A stretch of DNA of 64,000 bases from Rhizobium leguminosarum bv. trifolii WSM2297 (GCF_000271845.1 NZ_JH719395.1:594025-658024); one strand, 5' to 3'. Positions 15,263-25,599 are shown, numbered from the stretch's first letter. Made by a program: numbers and translations. The notes: generated by a model not told the origin, from the letters alone.

Positions 15263-15505
15263 GACGCACCGCAGCAATTTTAGCAAGGTTTGCGCCTCAA
15301 AAATGTGCAGAAACTGACAGGCCTAAAAAATAATCATTTGCCGCAGTTTCAGGCTTCTCCCAACGAGGCGACTGGCGTCGGCAGCGCATTTTCGAGCCCG
15401 TTGGTGCTTGAGGAAGCGCTCGGTTTCGGCGAAAAGGCGTGACGCTTTCGACCTCCATCTTTTTGAGGTCGGCAGCGCCAGATCCTCGGGCAGAAGGCAG
15501 ATTTA

Positions 15506-17332
15506 TTGGCCACCAGCGAATTTCATCCGATCGAGCGGGCCAGGGATAACGGAGTCGCGGCGCGAGCGCTGCGGGCGATCGAGGCGGTGCTCGGCGTTGC
15601 CGCAGCGCTCGTGCTCGCCGTGCTGCTCTTCATGGTGCTCGTGACCGTTTGCCTGCGCTATTTCTTCGGCACCGGCTTCATCGGCGCCGAGGATCTCGGC
15701 ATCTGGCTGCATGTGGCGCTGATCGCCCTCGGTGCGCCGCTCAGCCTCAACAGCGCGCTTGCGATGCGCCTCGACGTTTTCGTCAGGATGCTGCCGGAAA
15801 ACCTGCAGAAGGTGACGCGAATCGGCGCCGATGTCTTTACCGTGCTTTCGGCGTTGATCCTCGCCTTCGGCGGCAGCGAGATCATGACGATGCTCGGCGG
15901 CATCTCGCCGACGCTCGGTCTGGCGGAATGGATCCGCTTCGGCTTTCTCGGAGCCGGCGGCGCGCTGATCCTCATCGTGCTGTTTCTGCAGCGCATCGCC
16001 GAAGGCAAGGTTCTTGCGATTGCTCTTTCGCTGACCCTCGGCGTCGCGCTCTATGCCGGCATCCCATATATCTCGCTTGATCTCGACTGGCCGCCGAGCA
16101 TTTTCCTTGGGCTGATCGCGGCGTTGGGCCTCGTGCTCGCCGCACCGCTGCCGCATGCCTTTCTTGCTGCTGCCTATGTTGCCATCGCCTTCGGTAGCAG
16201 TCTGCCGGAGCCGGCGATCGTTTCCTCCACCGTCACCGGCATCTCCAAGTTCCTGCTGCTTGCCATTCCCTTCTTCCTGCTCGCCGGCGGTCTGCTGACG
16301 GTGTCCGGCGTCGCCAATCAGCTCGTGCGCTTCGCCGCAGCTGTGGTCGGTCATCGCCGGGCCGGCTTGGCGCAGACGACGCTTTTGACCAGCGTCCTCT
16401 TTTCTGGGGCCTCCGGCTCCTCGGTCGCCAATGCCGCCTTCGGCGCCTCGACCTTCCAGCCCGAACTGGTCAAACACGGCTATCCCCCGGCGCAGGCGGC
16501 AGCAATCATCGCCGCGACATCGGTTCTCGACAATATCATCCCGCCGTCGATCGCCTTTCTCATCCTTGCCTCGGCGACCAATCTTTCCGTCGGCGCGCTG
16601 CTGGTCGGCGGTTTCTTTGCCGGCGGGCTGATGGCCCTATGCCTGGCAGTCGCCATCCATCTGACCGTGTGCGAGCAGGCGCCCCTGCCGCGCGCAACCG
16701 CGAGACAGCGCTGGCAATCGGCGGTCCAGGCAATCCCGGCCTTCGGGCTCGGCGTCATCGTCGTCGTCGGCATCCGCATCGGCATCGTCACCACGACAGA
16801 GGCGGCAGCGCTCGCCGCTTTTTACACGCTGCTGCTCGGCATCGGCGCCCGTCTCGGCATCCTTTCGCTCTATACCGCCTTCCGCCAGGCAGCGGTCGAG
16901 GCGGCGGCGATCGGCCTGCTGATCGGCGCGGCCGGCCCCTTCGCCTTCCTCCTCGCCGTCGATGACGTGTCCGGGCTGATCTCGCATCTGACGACGGCGC
17001 TCGGCGGCAGCGCGCTTGCCGTCATTCTTTTGTCCAACGTTATTCTGCTCGCCGTCGGTCTCGTTCTCGACATCGGCGCCGCGATCCTGCTCTTCGGTCC
17101 GATCCTGCTGCCGGCAGCGGTTGCCGCCGGTATCGATCCCATCCAGTTCGGCGTGATTATCGTCGTCAACCTGATGATCCACGGACTGACGCCGCCGCTC
17201 GGCATGCTGATCTTCGTCGTCAGCGGCGTCACCCGCATCCCCGCCTCAGAGCTCTTCCGGGCTGTCGTTCCCTATCTGCTCGCCCTTCTGGTCTCGCTCG
17301 CAATCCTCTGCGCCTGGGCCATCATTTTCTAA
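15506..17332 (+). CDS. TRAP transporter fused permease (DctQ-DctM)
   Basis: The 608-residue inner-membrane protein joins the small DctQ-like membrane subunit (about residues 20-160; CLRYFFGTGFIGAEDLGIWL) to the large DctM subunit with many hydrophobic helices (LLTSVLFSGASGSSVANAA; SVLDNIIPPSIAFLI). TRAP systems import organic acids driven by an ion gradient. The start is a TTG at 15506 with AAGG about 9 bases upstream. The binding protein gene follows 16 bases downstream, so the pair forms a full transporter. The substrate cannot be deduced. Confidence 0.9.
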   Translation: MATSEFHPIERARDNGVAARALRAIEAVLGVAAALVLAVLLFMVLVTVCLRYFFGTGFIGAEDLGIWLHVALIALGAPLSLNSALAMRLDVFVRMLPENLQKVTRIGADVFTVLSALILAFGGSEIMTMLGGISPTLGLAEWIRFGFLGAGGALILIVLFLQRIAEGKVLAIALSLTLGVALYAGIPYISLDLDWPPSIFLGLIAALGLVLAAPLPHAFLAAAYVAIAFGSSLPEPAIVSSTVTGISKFLLLAIPFFLLAGGLLTVSGVANQLVRFAAAVVGHRRAGLAQTTLLTSVLFSGASGSSVANAAFGASTFQPELVKHGYPPAQAAAIIAATSVLDNIIPPSIAFLILASATNLSVGALLVGGFFAGGLMALCLAVAIHLTVCEQAPLPRATARQRWQSAVQAIPAFGLGVIVVVGIRIGIVTTTEAAALAAFYTLLLGIGARLGILSLYTAFRQAAVEAAAIGLLIGAAGPFAFLLAVDDVSGLISHLTTALGGSALAVILLSNVILLAVGLVLDIGAAILLFGPILLPAAVAAGIDPIQFGVIIVVNLMIHGLTPPLGMLIFVVSGVTRIPASELFRAVVPYLLALLVSLAILCAWAIIF

Positions 17333-17348
17333 CGAACAGGACAATCCC

Positions 17349-18347
17349 ATGGACAATTTCAACCGACGCAATTTCCTGCAGACCGCAGCGCTCGCTGGTG
17401 CGGCACTGGCAGCCCCCGTCTTCGTGCGTGAGGCCGCCGCCCGTACGACGACGATCACGATCGCCTCGCTGCTTGGTGACGACAAGCCGGAAACGAAGAT
17501 CTGGACGAAAATCGGCGAACTTGTGGAAGCCAAGCTTCCTGGCCAGTTCAAGTTCAACATCGTCAGGAACGGCGCGCTGGGCGGCGAGAAGGAGGTGGCC
17601 GAGGGCGTGCGGCTCGGCTCGATCCAGGCCAGCCTCTCGACGGTCTCGTCGCTTTCCGGCTGGGCGCCCGAACTGCAGATCCTCGATCTGCCCTTCCTCT
17701 TCCGAGATGCCGACCATGTGCGCCGGACCGTCGGCGGTGACGTCGGCTCCGATCTCAAGCAGAAACTGCAGGCGCAGAATTTCGTCGTCGGCGATTTCAT
17801 CAATTACGGCGCCCGTCATCTCCTGACCAAGGAACCGGTGACGCGGCCGGAGCAGCTCAGGGGCAAGCGCATCCGTGTCATCCAGAGCCCGCTGCACACC
17901 AAGCTGTGGAGCGCATTCGGCACGACGCCGATTGGCATTCCGATCACCGAGACCTACAATGCGCTCGCAACCGGCGTTGCCGACGCGATGGACCTGACCA
18001 AATCGGCCTATGCCGGCTTCAAACTATATGAGGTCGTGCCCGATATGACCGAGACCGGCCACATCTGGGCATCTGGCGTCATCTATTATGCCTCGACCTT
18101 CTGGGCCGGCCTGAATGACGAGCAGAAGGCAGCGTTCCAGCAGGCTTCCAGCGACGGGGCTGCCTACTTCAACCAGCTGATCGTCGACGACGAAGTGAAG
18201 TCCGTCGAGACGGCGCTTGGCCATGGCGGAAAGCTCTTGAAGCCGGAAGCCTTCGAGGAATGGCAGAAGGGCGCGCGGGGCGTCTGGGCTGATTTCGCGC
18301 CGGTTGTCGGCGGCATCGACAGGATCAAAACCGTTCAGGCGGCGTGA
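17349..18347 (+). CDS. TRAP transporter solute-binding protein (DctP family)
   Basis: The 332-residue periplasmic protein begins with a twin-arginine-like signal (NRRNFLQTAALAGAALAAP), suggesting Tat export, which is seen in some DctP proteins. The body has the DctP pattern, including LPFLFRD, GKRIRVIQSPLH (the conserved arginine that contacts the ligand carboxylate) and TYNALATGVADAMD. AGGA precedes the ATG. It is co-transcribed with the fused permease. The ligand is probably a carboxylate by family. Confidence 0.9.
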   Translation: MDNFNRRNFLQTAALAGAALAAPVFVREAAARTTTITIASLLGDDKPETKIWTKIGELVEAKLPGQFKFNIVRNGALGGEKEVAEGVRLGSIQASLSTVSSLSGWAPELQILDLPFLFRDADHVRRTVGGDVGSDLKQKLQAQNFVVGDFINYGARHLLTKEPVTRPEQLRGKRIRVIQSPLHTKLWSAFGTTPIGIPITETYNALATGVADAMDLTKSAYAGFKLYEVVPDMTETGHIWASGVIYYASTFWAGLNDEQKAAFQQASSDGAAYFNQLIVDDEVKSVETALGHGGKLLKPEAFEEWQKGARGVWADFAPVVGGIDRIKTVQAA

Positions 18348-18638
18348 CGCGGGGGAGGGTGGCGGCCCTGCTGTTTTTGAAAGGGTTGATGGAAACATCG
18401 CCCTTTCATCGCGTGGGTGCGTCGGCAAAAAAATAATGCCGCTGCAGGCCTGAAATCGAAAGAGCATGCCTTCGGTTATCGTGCTATATCGGCTACTGAA
18501 AATCCTGGGATGGGACGTTTTTTCCTTCGGCCGGCGCGATCCTGACGACCGCAATCCAGCGACCGCTTCCGGCGGACGGACCCCATGGCCGCGATTTGAG
18601 ACGAACAAGATTTAACACAAGGCTTTGGAGGGCCGACC

Positions 18639-19298
18639 ATGAGCTTACGCATCAACGATATTGCCCCCGATTTTACCGCCGACACCACGCAGGGACCGAT
18701 CAGCTTCCATGACTGGATCGGCAACGGCTGGGCGGTGCTGTTCTCGCATCCGAAGAATTTCACGCCTGTCTGCACGACCGAGCTCGGCGCCATGGCCAGC
18801 CTGGCGGGGGACTTTTCCAAGCGTGGCGCCAAGATCATCGGCATCTCCGTCGATCCTGTGGAAAGCCATGCCAAGTGGAAGAACGACATCAAGACCGCCA
18901 CCGGCTTCGACGTCGAATATCCGCTGATCGGCGACAAGGACCTCAAGGTCGCCAAGCTCTACGACATGCTGCCGGCCGGTGCCGGCGAGAGCTCGGAAGG
19001 CCGCACGCCCGCCGACAACGCCACGGTGCGTTCGGTTTTCATCATCGGTCCCGATAAGAAGATCAAGCTGATCCTCACCTATCCGATGACGACGGGCCGG
19101 AATTTCAACGAGATCCTGCGCGCCATCGATTCCATCCAGCTGACCGCCAAGCATCAGGTGGCGACACCGGCAAACTGGAGCCAGGGAGAGGACGTCATCA
19201 TCACCGCCGCGGTTTCCAACGAAGACGCGATCACGCGTTTCGGCTCCTTCGATACGGTTCTGCCCTATCTCCGCAAGACTAAGCAGCCGACGGCCTGA
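18639..19298 (+). CDS. 1-Cys peroxiredoxin (Prx6 family)
   Basis: The 219-residue thiol peroxidase has the active-site motif PKNFTPVCTTE with peroxidatic Cys45, and the long C-terminal dimerisation domain typical of Prx6 (DKKIKLILTYPMTTGRNFNE). No second cysteine is in the resolving position. It would reduce hydrogen peroxide and organic hydroperoxides in the cytoplasm. GGAGG lies 9 bases before the ATG. The 291 bases upstream contain no other gene. A strong terminator follows. Confidence 0.92.
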   Translation: MSLRINDIAPDFTADTTQGPISFHDWIGNGWAVLFSHPKNFTPVCTTELGAMASLAGDFSKRGAKIIGISVDPVESHAKWKNDIKTATGFDVEYPLIGDKDLKVAKLYDMLPAGAGESSEGRTPADNATVRSVFIIGPDKKIKLILTYPMTTGRNFNEILRAIDSIQLTAKHQVATPANWSQGEDVIITAAVSNEDAITRFGSFDTVLPYLRKTKQPTA

Positions 19299-19322
19299 TC
19301 GCTGGTTTCAAGCCCGTTTCCG

Positions 19323-19357
19323 AAGCCGCCGCGGCCCATTGGCCCGGCGGCTTTTTT
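19323..19357 (+). terminator. Intrinsic terminator after the peroxiredoxin gene
   Basis: AAGCCGCCG and CGGCGGCTTTTTT form a hairpin with a T run 25 bases after the stop codon. The arms enclose a further GGCC-ATT-GGCC pairing. Confidence 0.85.
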
Positions 19358-19455
19358 CGTGCAGTCTTTTCTTGAAGAATGTCGCTCCGCTGCGCCGTGC
19401 TTTTGCGCAATTCCGGACGCAAACAGCCGCGCACTTTTGCAAGAATTGCTTAGGC

Positions 19456-20178
19456 TCAATCCCGAACGGGAAGGGCGCGCTGGTTGTAGAGGATCTTGCG
19501 GATGCGCGCCTGTTCCTCTTCGGAGAGCTTGCTGTTGTCGGTGCTCAGATCGGCTCCGACCGCAAGGCCGCGCTGAACGCCGGGCCTTTCGCCGACCTCC
19601 TCGAACCATCGCTTGAAATGCTTGAACTCGTTGATGTCCTGACCCTGTGCCTGCCAGTTGACAGTCCAGGGATAGCTGACGATGTCGGCGATGGTGAATT
19701 CGTCACCGGCAAGATAGCGCCGGTCGCGAAGCCGCATGTTGAGAACACCGTAAAGGCGGTTGGCTTCGTCGGTGAAGCGCCGCACCGCATAGGTCTGGTC
19801 GCCTTCGCGATCGCCAAGGCGACGGAAGTGACCGGCTTCGCCGAGTTTCGGCCCCTGGTTGGCCATCTGCCAGATCACCCATTGCGTGACCTCGTATTTG
19901 CCGCGCAGATCCTGCGGCCAGAATCTTCCGATCTTCTCGGCGAGGTAGAAGAGGATCGCGCCGGATTCGAACACGCTCAAGGGACCGCCGCCATCGGCAG
20001 GCTCGTGATCGACGATGGCAGGCATGCGGTGATTGGGGTTGAGCTGTAGATAATCGGGTTTGAACTGGTCGCCCCGCCCGATATTGACCGGCACCAGCCG
20101 ATAGGGCGTGCCGGTCTCCTCCAGGAAGATCGAAACCTTCTTGCCGTTCGGTGTTGGCCAGTAATGGAGATCAATCAT
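19456..20178 (-). CDS. Glutathione S-transferase, YfcG/YghU-like (Nu class)
   Basis: The 240-residue protein has an N-terminal thioredoxin-like domain (LHYWPTPNGKKVSIFLEE) and a helical C-terminal domain. The TPNGKK segment matches the YfcG/YghU group, which acts as a glutathione-dependent disulfide-bond oxidoreductase in E. coli. The start at 20178 has GAGGA 7 bases upstream; an extension to 20232 is not supported. It is a single gene. The physiological substrate is unknown. Confidence 0.88.
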   Translation of the reverse strand: MIDLHYWPTPNGKKVSIFLEETGTPYRLVPVNIGRGDQFKPDYLQLNPNHRMPAIVDHEPADGGGPLSVFESGAILFYLAEKIGRFWPQDLRGKYEVTQWVIWQMANQGPKLGEAGHFRRLGDREGDQTYAVRRFTDEANRLYGVLNMRLRDRRYLAGDEFTIADIVSYPWTVNWQAQGQDINEFKHFKRWFEEVGERPGVQRGLAVGADLSTDNSKLSEEEQARIRKILYNQRALPVRD

Positions 20179-20398
20179 CTGCGTATCCTCGTTTGCTCGA
20201 TTTTCTAGTAAACAGGATGACGCTACGACCATGGCAGGTCGAATATGTTTGTTCCAAAATCGTTGGCGAAATTAGAATCCTATGACCCGTCCGTGCCAGC
20301 AACTCAGCTGCAGATATGGAAATTGGGAAGCGTCGTGCCTCGATCGATGATATCTAGAATTCAGCGTCGTGATGGAAGTTCAAACCTCATGAGATCCG

Positions 20399-21355
20399 AT
20401 GACACGCCGAAAACGTCAGTCCGACATTGGGAAGAGATCGGCCAAGGCCATGCTTTCGCTCTGTCTTCTGTTATCCCAAGCGGACACTATGATGGCCCAG
20501 CCGGAAGGAAGCGCTGGGGCGCCGGCCTGTCTCTACTCAGGTCCTTCGGCGTCAGCTTCGGGTGAGACGCTGTGCATCCGGAAAGATAGTTTCAACCGCG
20601 ACCTTTGCGTCGCGATCGAGCATTTCGCCAGCGCCAATCAATTGCCGCCGAATTATTTCGCCCGTCTCATCTGGCGCGAAAGCACCTTTCGCCCCGATGC
20701 GGTCAGCTTTAAGGGAGCGCAGGGGATTGCGCAGTTCATGCCCGGAACGGCGAAGCTGCGCGGCCTCGAAGACAGCTATCAGGTGCTGGAAGCGCTCAGG
20801 AAATCGGCGCAGTATCTGGACGAATTGCGCAATCGTTTCGGCAATCTCGGCCTTGCTGCCGCCGCCTATAATGCCGGTGAAAACGGCCTTGCGTCTTACC
20901 TAACGTCAGGAAGATTGCCTTACGAGACGCGCGGCTATGTGATGGCGATCACCGCCCATACCGTCGAGGAGTGGAAGGATAATCCGCCGGAAGAGGCGGC
21001 TGCCCCGCTCGACAAGGACAAGCCCTTTCTCGATGGCTGTGTGGCGCTTGCCGAAAGGCGGACATTGAAGGAAGCCCCTTGGCGTCCGGAGGGTGACTGG
21101 GCGCCCTGGGGCGTCCAGCTGGCCGCCAACGCGAATGTCGCCGTGGCCCGGCGCATGTTTCTCGATGCAGTGGAGAATCTGCCAGCACCTCTGAATGCGG
21201 AGCAGCCGCTGATCCTGCGCCAGCGTGATCGCAGCTTCGGCTTTCGCCCGCGTTATGCCGCCCGTATCGGCCGGCAGACACGCATGGAAGCCGACAATCT
21301 CTGCAGCCAGATCCGCAAGCACGGCGGCACCTGCCTTGTCTTCAGGAACAGGTAG
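20399..21355 (+). CDS. Lytic murein transglycosylase (SLT domain)
   Basis: The 318-residue protein has a positively charged N-terminus and hydrophobic segment (LSLCLLL) that could act as a signal. The SLT domain has WRESTF with the catalytic Glu, GAQGIAQFMPGTA and AYNAGENG. The C-terminal tail (ADNLCSQIRKHGGTCLV) resembles the end of SPOR-type septal peptidoglycan-binding domains with two cysteines. It would cleave peptidoglycan glycan strands in the periplasm. The start is uncertain: ATG 20450 would give a more usual signal peptide. It stands alone. Confidence 0.85.
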   Translation: MTRRKRQSDIGKRSAKAMLSLCLLLSQADTMMAQPEGSAGAPACLYSGPSASASGETLCIRKDSFNRDLCVAIEHFASANQLPPNYFARLIWRESTFRPDAVSFKGAQGIAQFMPGTAKLRGLEDSYQVLEALRKSAQYLDELRNRFGNLGLAAAAYNAGENGLASYLTSGRLPYETRGYVMAITAHTVEEWKDNPPEEAAAPLDKDKPFLDGCVALAERRTLKEAPWRPEGDWAPWGVQLAANANVAVARRMFLDAVENLPAPLNAEQPLILRQRDRSFGFRPRYAARIGRQTRMEADNLCSQIRKHGGTCLVFRNR

Positions 21356-21455
21356 GGGCGCGCTCCGGCCGGCCCTGATCACGAAAAGTCTGCTTGCCGG
21401 ATCGCGGGACGGCGCAGCATAGTCGACGCGGAGCATCTCAAAGGGAGGAACGACA

Positions 21456-22409
21456 ATGCGGGTTTTGGTCATCGGGGCAACGGGCCATGTCGGCACCTAT
21501 CTCGTTCCCCGTCTGGTGGAGGCAGGTCACGACGTCGTTACGATCAGTCGCGGCACGGCAAAGCCTTATACGGCAAACCAGGCATGGGGTTCCGTCGATC
21601 AGCGGCATATGGATCGGGCTGAGATGGAGCGGACGGGTGATTTCGGCCCGGCCGTGCGGGCATTGAAAGCCGACATCGTCATCGATATGATTTGCTTCAC
21701 GCTGGAGAGTGCCGAGCACCTGGTGACCTCCCTATCCGGGCATGTCGGTCATTTCCTGCACACCGGCACGATCTGGACGCATGGCTACTCCACGGCGGTG
21801 CCGACACGTGAAGAAGCGCCGAAGTCTCCCTTCGGTGACTATGGTATCCAGAAGGCCGCGATCGAAACCTATCTGATGCAGCAGGCACGACTTCGCGGAT
21901 TTCCGGCAGCCATCATCCATCCCGGCCATATTGTCGGCCCCGGATGGGCGCCGCTGAATCCGGCCGGCAATTTCAACCTGCAGGTCTTTTCGACCCTTGC
22001 CCGCGGAGACGCCCTGGCTCTGCCCAATTTCGGCATGGAGACGGTCCATCACGTCCATGCCGATGACGTGGCGGCGATGTTCATGGATGCGATTGCCAAC
22101 TGGAATGCGTCGATCGGCGAAAGTTTCCACGCGGTTTCGGAGCAGGCGCTGACGCTTCGTGGATATGCCGAAGCGATGTCGCACTGGTTCGGGCAGGAGC
22201 CGAAGCTCACCTTCGCCCCATTCGACGCCTGGGCCGAAAGCCAGACGGCCGAAGACGCCCAGGCGACATGGGAGCATATCGCCCGCAGCCCGAATTGCTC
22301 AATCGACAAAGCCCGACGCCTGCTCGATTACACACCGAGATACACCTCGCTGCAGGCGGTGCAGGAGGCTGTGGGTTGGCTGGTCGGGCAGGGGCGGATC
22401 GAGATCTGA
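21456..22409 (+). CDS. NAD-dependent epimerase/dehydratase family protein (atypical SDR)
   Basis: The 317-residue protein starts with a Rossmann motif VLVIGATGHVGTYLV. The SDR active-site lysine is in YGIQKAA. An SGHVGHFLHTGT stretch takes the place of the usual catalytic serine/threonine region. The extended SDR fold often acts on nucleotide sugars, but no specific reaction can be named. GGAGG precedes the ATG. It is convergent with the glycerate kinase gene, 20 bases apart. Confidence 0.85.
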   Translation: MRVLVIGATGHVGTYLVPRLVEAGHDVVTISRGTAKPYTANQAWGSVDQRHMDRAEMERTGDFGPAVRALKADIVIDMICFTLESAEHLVTSLSGHVGHFLHTGTIWTHGYSTAVPTREEAPKSPFGDYGIQKAAIETYLMQQARLRGFPAAIIHPGHIVGPGWAPLNPAGNFNLQVFSTLARGDALALPNFGMETVHHVHADDVAAMFMDAIANWNASIGESFHAVSEQALTLRGYAEAMSHWFGQEPKLTFAPFDAWAESQTAEDAQATWEHIARSPNCSIDKARRLLDYTPRYTSLQAVQEAVGWLVGQGRIEI

Positions 22410-22429
22410 TCCGCCATCCCCGCTGGCGG

Positions 22430-23695
22430 CTAACGGATCAGGATTGCCCTGAAATCATTGACGTTGGTACCGGTCGGGCCGGTTTCGAAGAGATCGCCGC
22501 TGGCCGCAAAGCCCGAGTAGCTGTCATTGCCGTCGAGCAGCCGGCGCGGATCGAGCCCGGCGGCGCGCAGGCGCTTGACCGTGCCGCCATCGGCAAATGC
22601 GCCGGCATTATCCTCCGAGCCGTCGATGCCGTCCGTGTCGGCGGCAAGGAGATGAATGCCCTCCTGTCCGTCGATCGCAAGCGCCATGGCGAGCGCGAAT
22701 TCGCCGTTGCGGCCGCCCTTGCCGCCCTTGGCTCGGAGCGTCACCGTCGTCTCGCCGCCGGAGAGGATGACCACCGGCTTCGAAAATGGCCTGTTCCGGC
22801 CGAGCACTTCGCGGGCGATTGCCGCATGCACCTGCGCCACGTCGCGCGATTCTCCCTCGATCGCATCCGAAAGAATGGCGGGCTCGATCCCCTGCGATTT
22901 CGCCAGGACGGCCGCCGCCTCCAGCGACACGCCGGCCGACGCGATGACGTGATGCTCGTGGCGGAAAAAGACCGGATCGTCCGGCCGCGGCGCATCGGCC
23001 TTCGGCGAATTCAGATGGTCGAGGGCTGCCTGCGGTAGCTGCAATCCATATTGCTTGACGATGTCAAGCGCATCGTGCCGCGTGGAACGGTCAGGCACTG
23101 TCGGCCCGGAGGCGACATGGGCGGGATTGTCGCCGGGAATGTCGGAGACGATCAGGCTGACGACCCTGGCCCTGGTTGCTGCCGCAAGTCTGCCGCCTTT
23201 GATGGTCGAGAGATGTTTGCGCACGACGTTCATCGCCGAGATCGGCGCGCCCGAGGCCAGCAGCATTTCGTTGAGGGCAATCTCGTCTTCGAGGGTGAGG
23301 CCCGCCGGCGGCGCCGGCAGCAGCGCCGAGCCGCCGCCGCAGATCAGCGCGATCACCAGATCGTCTTCCGTCAGTCCGTTCACCGTCTCCATCAGCCGTC
23401 TTGCCGCGGCAAGTCCTGCAGCATCCGGAACCGGGTGAGCGGCCTCGATGATCTCGATGTCGCGTGTCTCGCAGCCATAGCCGTAACGTGTGACCACCAG
23501 ACCCTCGAGCGGTCCGTCCCAGACGCTTTCGAGCGCGCGTGCTATCTGTGCCGCGCCCTTGCCGGCGCCGATCACCACGGTTCTTCCCTTCGGCCTGTCA
23601 GGCAGGTTCGCCTTGATGCCGGTCAGCGGGTCGGCGGCGCGGACCGCCGCGTCGAACAGGCTTTTCAGGAAATCGCGGGGAGCGGTTATGGTCAT
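22430..23695 (-). CDS. gckA: Glycerate 2-kinase (MOFRL family)
   Basis: The 421-residue protein belongs to the DUF4147/MOFRL family: [15 protein letters not shown] near the N-terminus, [12 protein letters not shown], and a C-terminal MOFRL domain with [17 protein letters not shown] and ADTDGIDG. The family phosphorylates D-glycerate to 2-phosphoglycerate, though many databases call it hydroxypyruvate reductase (TtuD). The start at 23695 is the first Met of the conserved region; the frame to 24013 has poor coding character. It would feed glyoxylate or tartrate carbon into glycolysis. The symbol is by homology. Confidence 0.88.
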   Translation of the reverse strand: MTITAPRDFLKSLFDAAVRAADPLTGIKANLPDRPKGRTVVIGAGKGAAQIARALESVWDGPLEGLVVTRYGYGCETRDIEIIEAAHPVPDAAGLAAARRLMETVNGLTEDDLVIALICGGGSALLPAPPAGLTLEDEIALNEMLLASGAPISAMNVVRKHLSTIKGGRLAAATRARVVSLIVSDIPGDNPAHVASGPTVPDRSTRHDALDIVKQYGLQLPQAALDHLNSPKADAPRPDDPVFFRHEHHVIASAGVSLEAAAVLAKSQGIEPAILSDAIEGESRDVAQVHAAIAREVLGRNRPFSKPVVILSGGETTVTLRAKGGKGGRNGEFALAMALAIDGQEGIHLLAADTDGIDGSEDNAGAFADGGTVKRLRAAGLDPRRLLDGNDSYSGFAASGDLFETGPTGTNVNDFRAILIR

Positions 23696-23893
23696 TGGTG
23701 GTCTCTGCTGCTTGGAGTGGCGATCGTGATGCCGACTGTCGACGCATCCCCGTGCCGGCGTCAAGGTCGAAGGTGAGGCGGAGTGACGGCTATGGCTGCA
23801 AATTCTCCTTCGTGGAAAGAACGGATGCGAAGGATAGAAAGCATTAACCATAGTCCCGTAGACAACGAACAGGATCAAAGGAACCAGTGTTCG

Positions 23894-24193
23894 ATGGCTA
23901 CTGAAATGACCTGCCGCCCCGCCGCTCTCAGTGAAGGCGTGGTGATTGCTTTTCCCTCCGGAACCGGAACCGCCAATATCGAGCGCTGCGCCCGTGAACT
24001 CGGCCGCCGACATGGCGCTGATGCGATAGAATTCTGGAGAGCAGAATGCCGCAGGATTGCCGATCAGCTCCTAGCCGCCGGGATGCCGGAGAGCGATGTC
24101 GGCGAGCGGGTGCTGCAGTTTCAGCAGGATGTCCAGATCGAACTCGTCCTCAACCATCAAAACGGGCCGCTGCCCAAGTCCCAAAACCGATAG
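23894..24193 (+). CDS. DUF6074-like small rhizobial protein
   Basis: The 99-residue protein has [22 protein letters not shown], then a helical part with [18 protein letters not shown]. This resembles the DUF6074 family of small rhizobial proteins, whose function is unknown. The ATG at 23894 has AAAGGA 11 bases upstream; the frame is open to 23783, but the extra residues look unlike coding sequence. The assignment to DUF6074 is from memory of the pattern and is moderate. Confidence 0.6.
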   Translation: MATEMTCRPAALSEGVVIAFPSGTGTANIERCARELGRRHGADAIEFWRAECRRIADQLLAAGMPESDVGERVLQFQQDVQIELVLNHQNGPLPKSQNR

Positions 24194-24251
24194 CACAATG
24201 TGGCTGGGGCGGCCGGCGGCTGAAGCCACGTAGACCGCCCTCTTAGGCTAT

Positions 24252-25343
24252 TTACCGCAGCAGCCCGGCGGATCGCAGGGCATCTTCGATGACCTTCTGA
24301 ATGCCGCCGCGGTCGCTGCCGGTGGCGAATGGAGGCGCGGGGTTTTCCGGTTGCGCGGCAGAGGGTTCTACCTTGCGCCGCTTTTCAAACGAGGGAACCA
24401 GACCCCAGGACCTGGCGATTTCGACGGTCGAGGAAATTCCGACGTCAAGCATGAAGGGGCCGCTTGCCCCGTAACCGGTGCCGAGATCGAGCGGTGTGCC
24501 GTGATCCATTCCGGCAATCGTATAGAGCTCGATCACCTCGGCCCCATGAGCATCGGTCCACACCCTTCGCTGATGTCGTCCGATTTTTTCCACGCGCGAC
24601 GGCGATGCGGCGACGCCGTGGATGTTTCTCCATTGCTCCACGATCGCATTCGCATTGGAGGGCACCACTGTTCTGTCCGCACTTCCCTGCCAGAGCGACA
24701 ATGTCGGCCATGGGCCCTTATGTCCTGAAGCCCTTCTCAAGCGCAGCTCGAGTTCTATGGCGGTCGGGCCGCCATGACCGCGCATTCGGTCGAACGCCTC
24801 GGGAATGGTCGCGGCGCTGGCGTAAGGGAGGCCTGCAATGATCGCGCCGCCGGCGAAAACTTCCGGGTAACTGGCAAGCATGGCGGCAGTCATGGCGCCA
24901 CCGGCCGAAAGCCCGGTCACGAAAACGCGCCGGCTGTCGATACTGTGTTCCGCAACGACCTTTGCGATCATCTGGCGAATGGAAAAGACCTCGCCGTGAT
25001 CCCGGCGGATATCCTCGGGGTTAAACCAGTTGAAGCAGAGGTTTGGATTGTTTGCCCTCCGCTGTTCGGGAAACAGCAGCGCGAAGCCATAGTCTTCGGC
25101 CAACTGCGACCAGCCCGATCCGATATCATAGCCGGCGGCAGTCTGGGTGCAGCCGTGCAGAACGACGACCAGGGCCAAGTTTTTCCCGCGTTTCGCAGGC
25201 AGATAGGTATAGCCGCCCAAAGCGCCAGGGTTTGCGCCAAATGCGTCCAGCGCGACGAGATCGGAGTTGTCCTGAGTGGCGCGGGGGCGAAGCGTTGCTC
25301 GCAACGCAGCAAGGCGTGCGAGCGTGTCTGACATAGGTCTCAT
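24252..25343 (-). CDS. PHB depolymerase-type esterase (LpqC family)
   Basis: The 363-residue alpha/beta hydrolase has LVVVLHGCTQTA (oxyanion region), the nucleophile elbow GLSAGG with Ser near residue 139, WQGSADRTVVP with the likely acid Asp, and GMDHGTP with the catalytic His. This is the pattern of extracellular PHB depolymerase and feruloyl-esterase-like enzymes. No signal peptide is evident, so the substrate may be intracellular. The start at 25343 has GGAGA 6 bases upstream. It is a single gene. Confidence 0.87.
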   Translation of the reverse strand: MRPMSDTLARLAALRATLRPRATQDNSDLVALDAFGANPGALGGYTYLPAKRGKNLALVVVLHGCTQTAAGYDIGSGWSQLAEDYGFALLFPEQRRANNPNLCFNWFNPEDIRRDHGEVFSIRQMIAKVVAEHSIDSRRVFVTGLSAGGAMTAAMLASYPEVFAGGAIIAGLPYASAATIPEAFDRMRGHGGPTAIELELRLRRASGHKGPWPTLSLWQGSADRTVVPSNANAIVEQWRNIHGVAASPSRVEKIGRHQRRVWTDAHGAEVIELYTIAGMDHGTPLDLGTGYGASGPFMLDVGISSTVEIARSWGLVPSFEKRRKVEPSAAQPENPAPPFATGSDRGGIQKVIEDALRSAGLLR

Positions 25344-25528
25344 GAAAGTCTCCGCCAATCAGCTGCCGGGATGGCGGTGATGCTTAACTAAACGTATCAG
25401 CCGGGGAAAAGTTGCTGCGCTGCACAATATTTTCTGAGGTGGCCTGCGTTCCGGCTGCCCAGGCGATCCGATTAATGAGCGCGCCGGCTAAGTTATTCAG
25501 ATAACTTATTTTCTTTTTGCAGGCGAGC

Positions 25529-25553
25529 GGAACATAGCCGCGGGGATGGGGTT
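25529..25553 (+). promoter_or_regulatory. EcfG/RpoE2-type promoter before the PepSY-like and YflT-like genes
   Basis: GGAAC at 25529-25533 is followed after exactly 18 bases by TT at 25552-25553, 46 bases before the start codon at 25600. It is one of five such sites before genes between 25.5 and 34 kb. Confidence 0.6.
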
Positions 25554-25599
25554 ATCAGCGGCAATCTTCCCAATGAAGATGTGAACGCGAGGAACCCCA

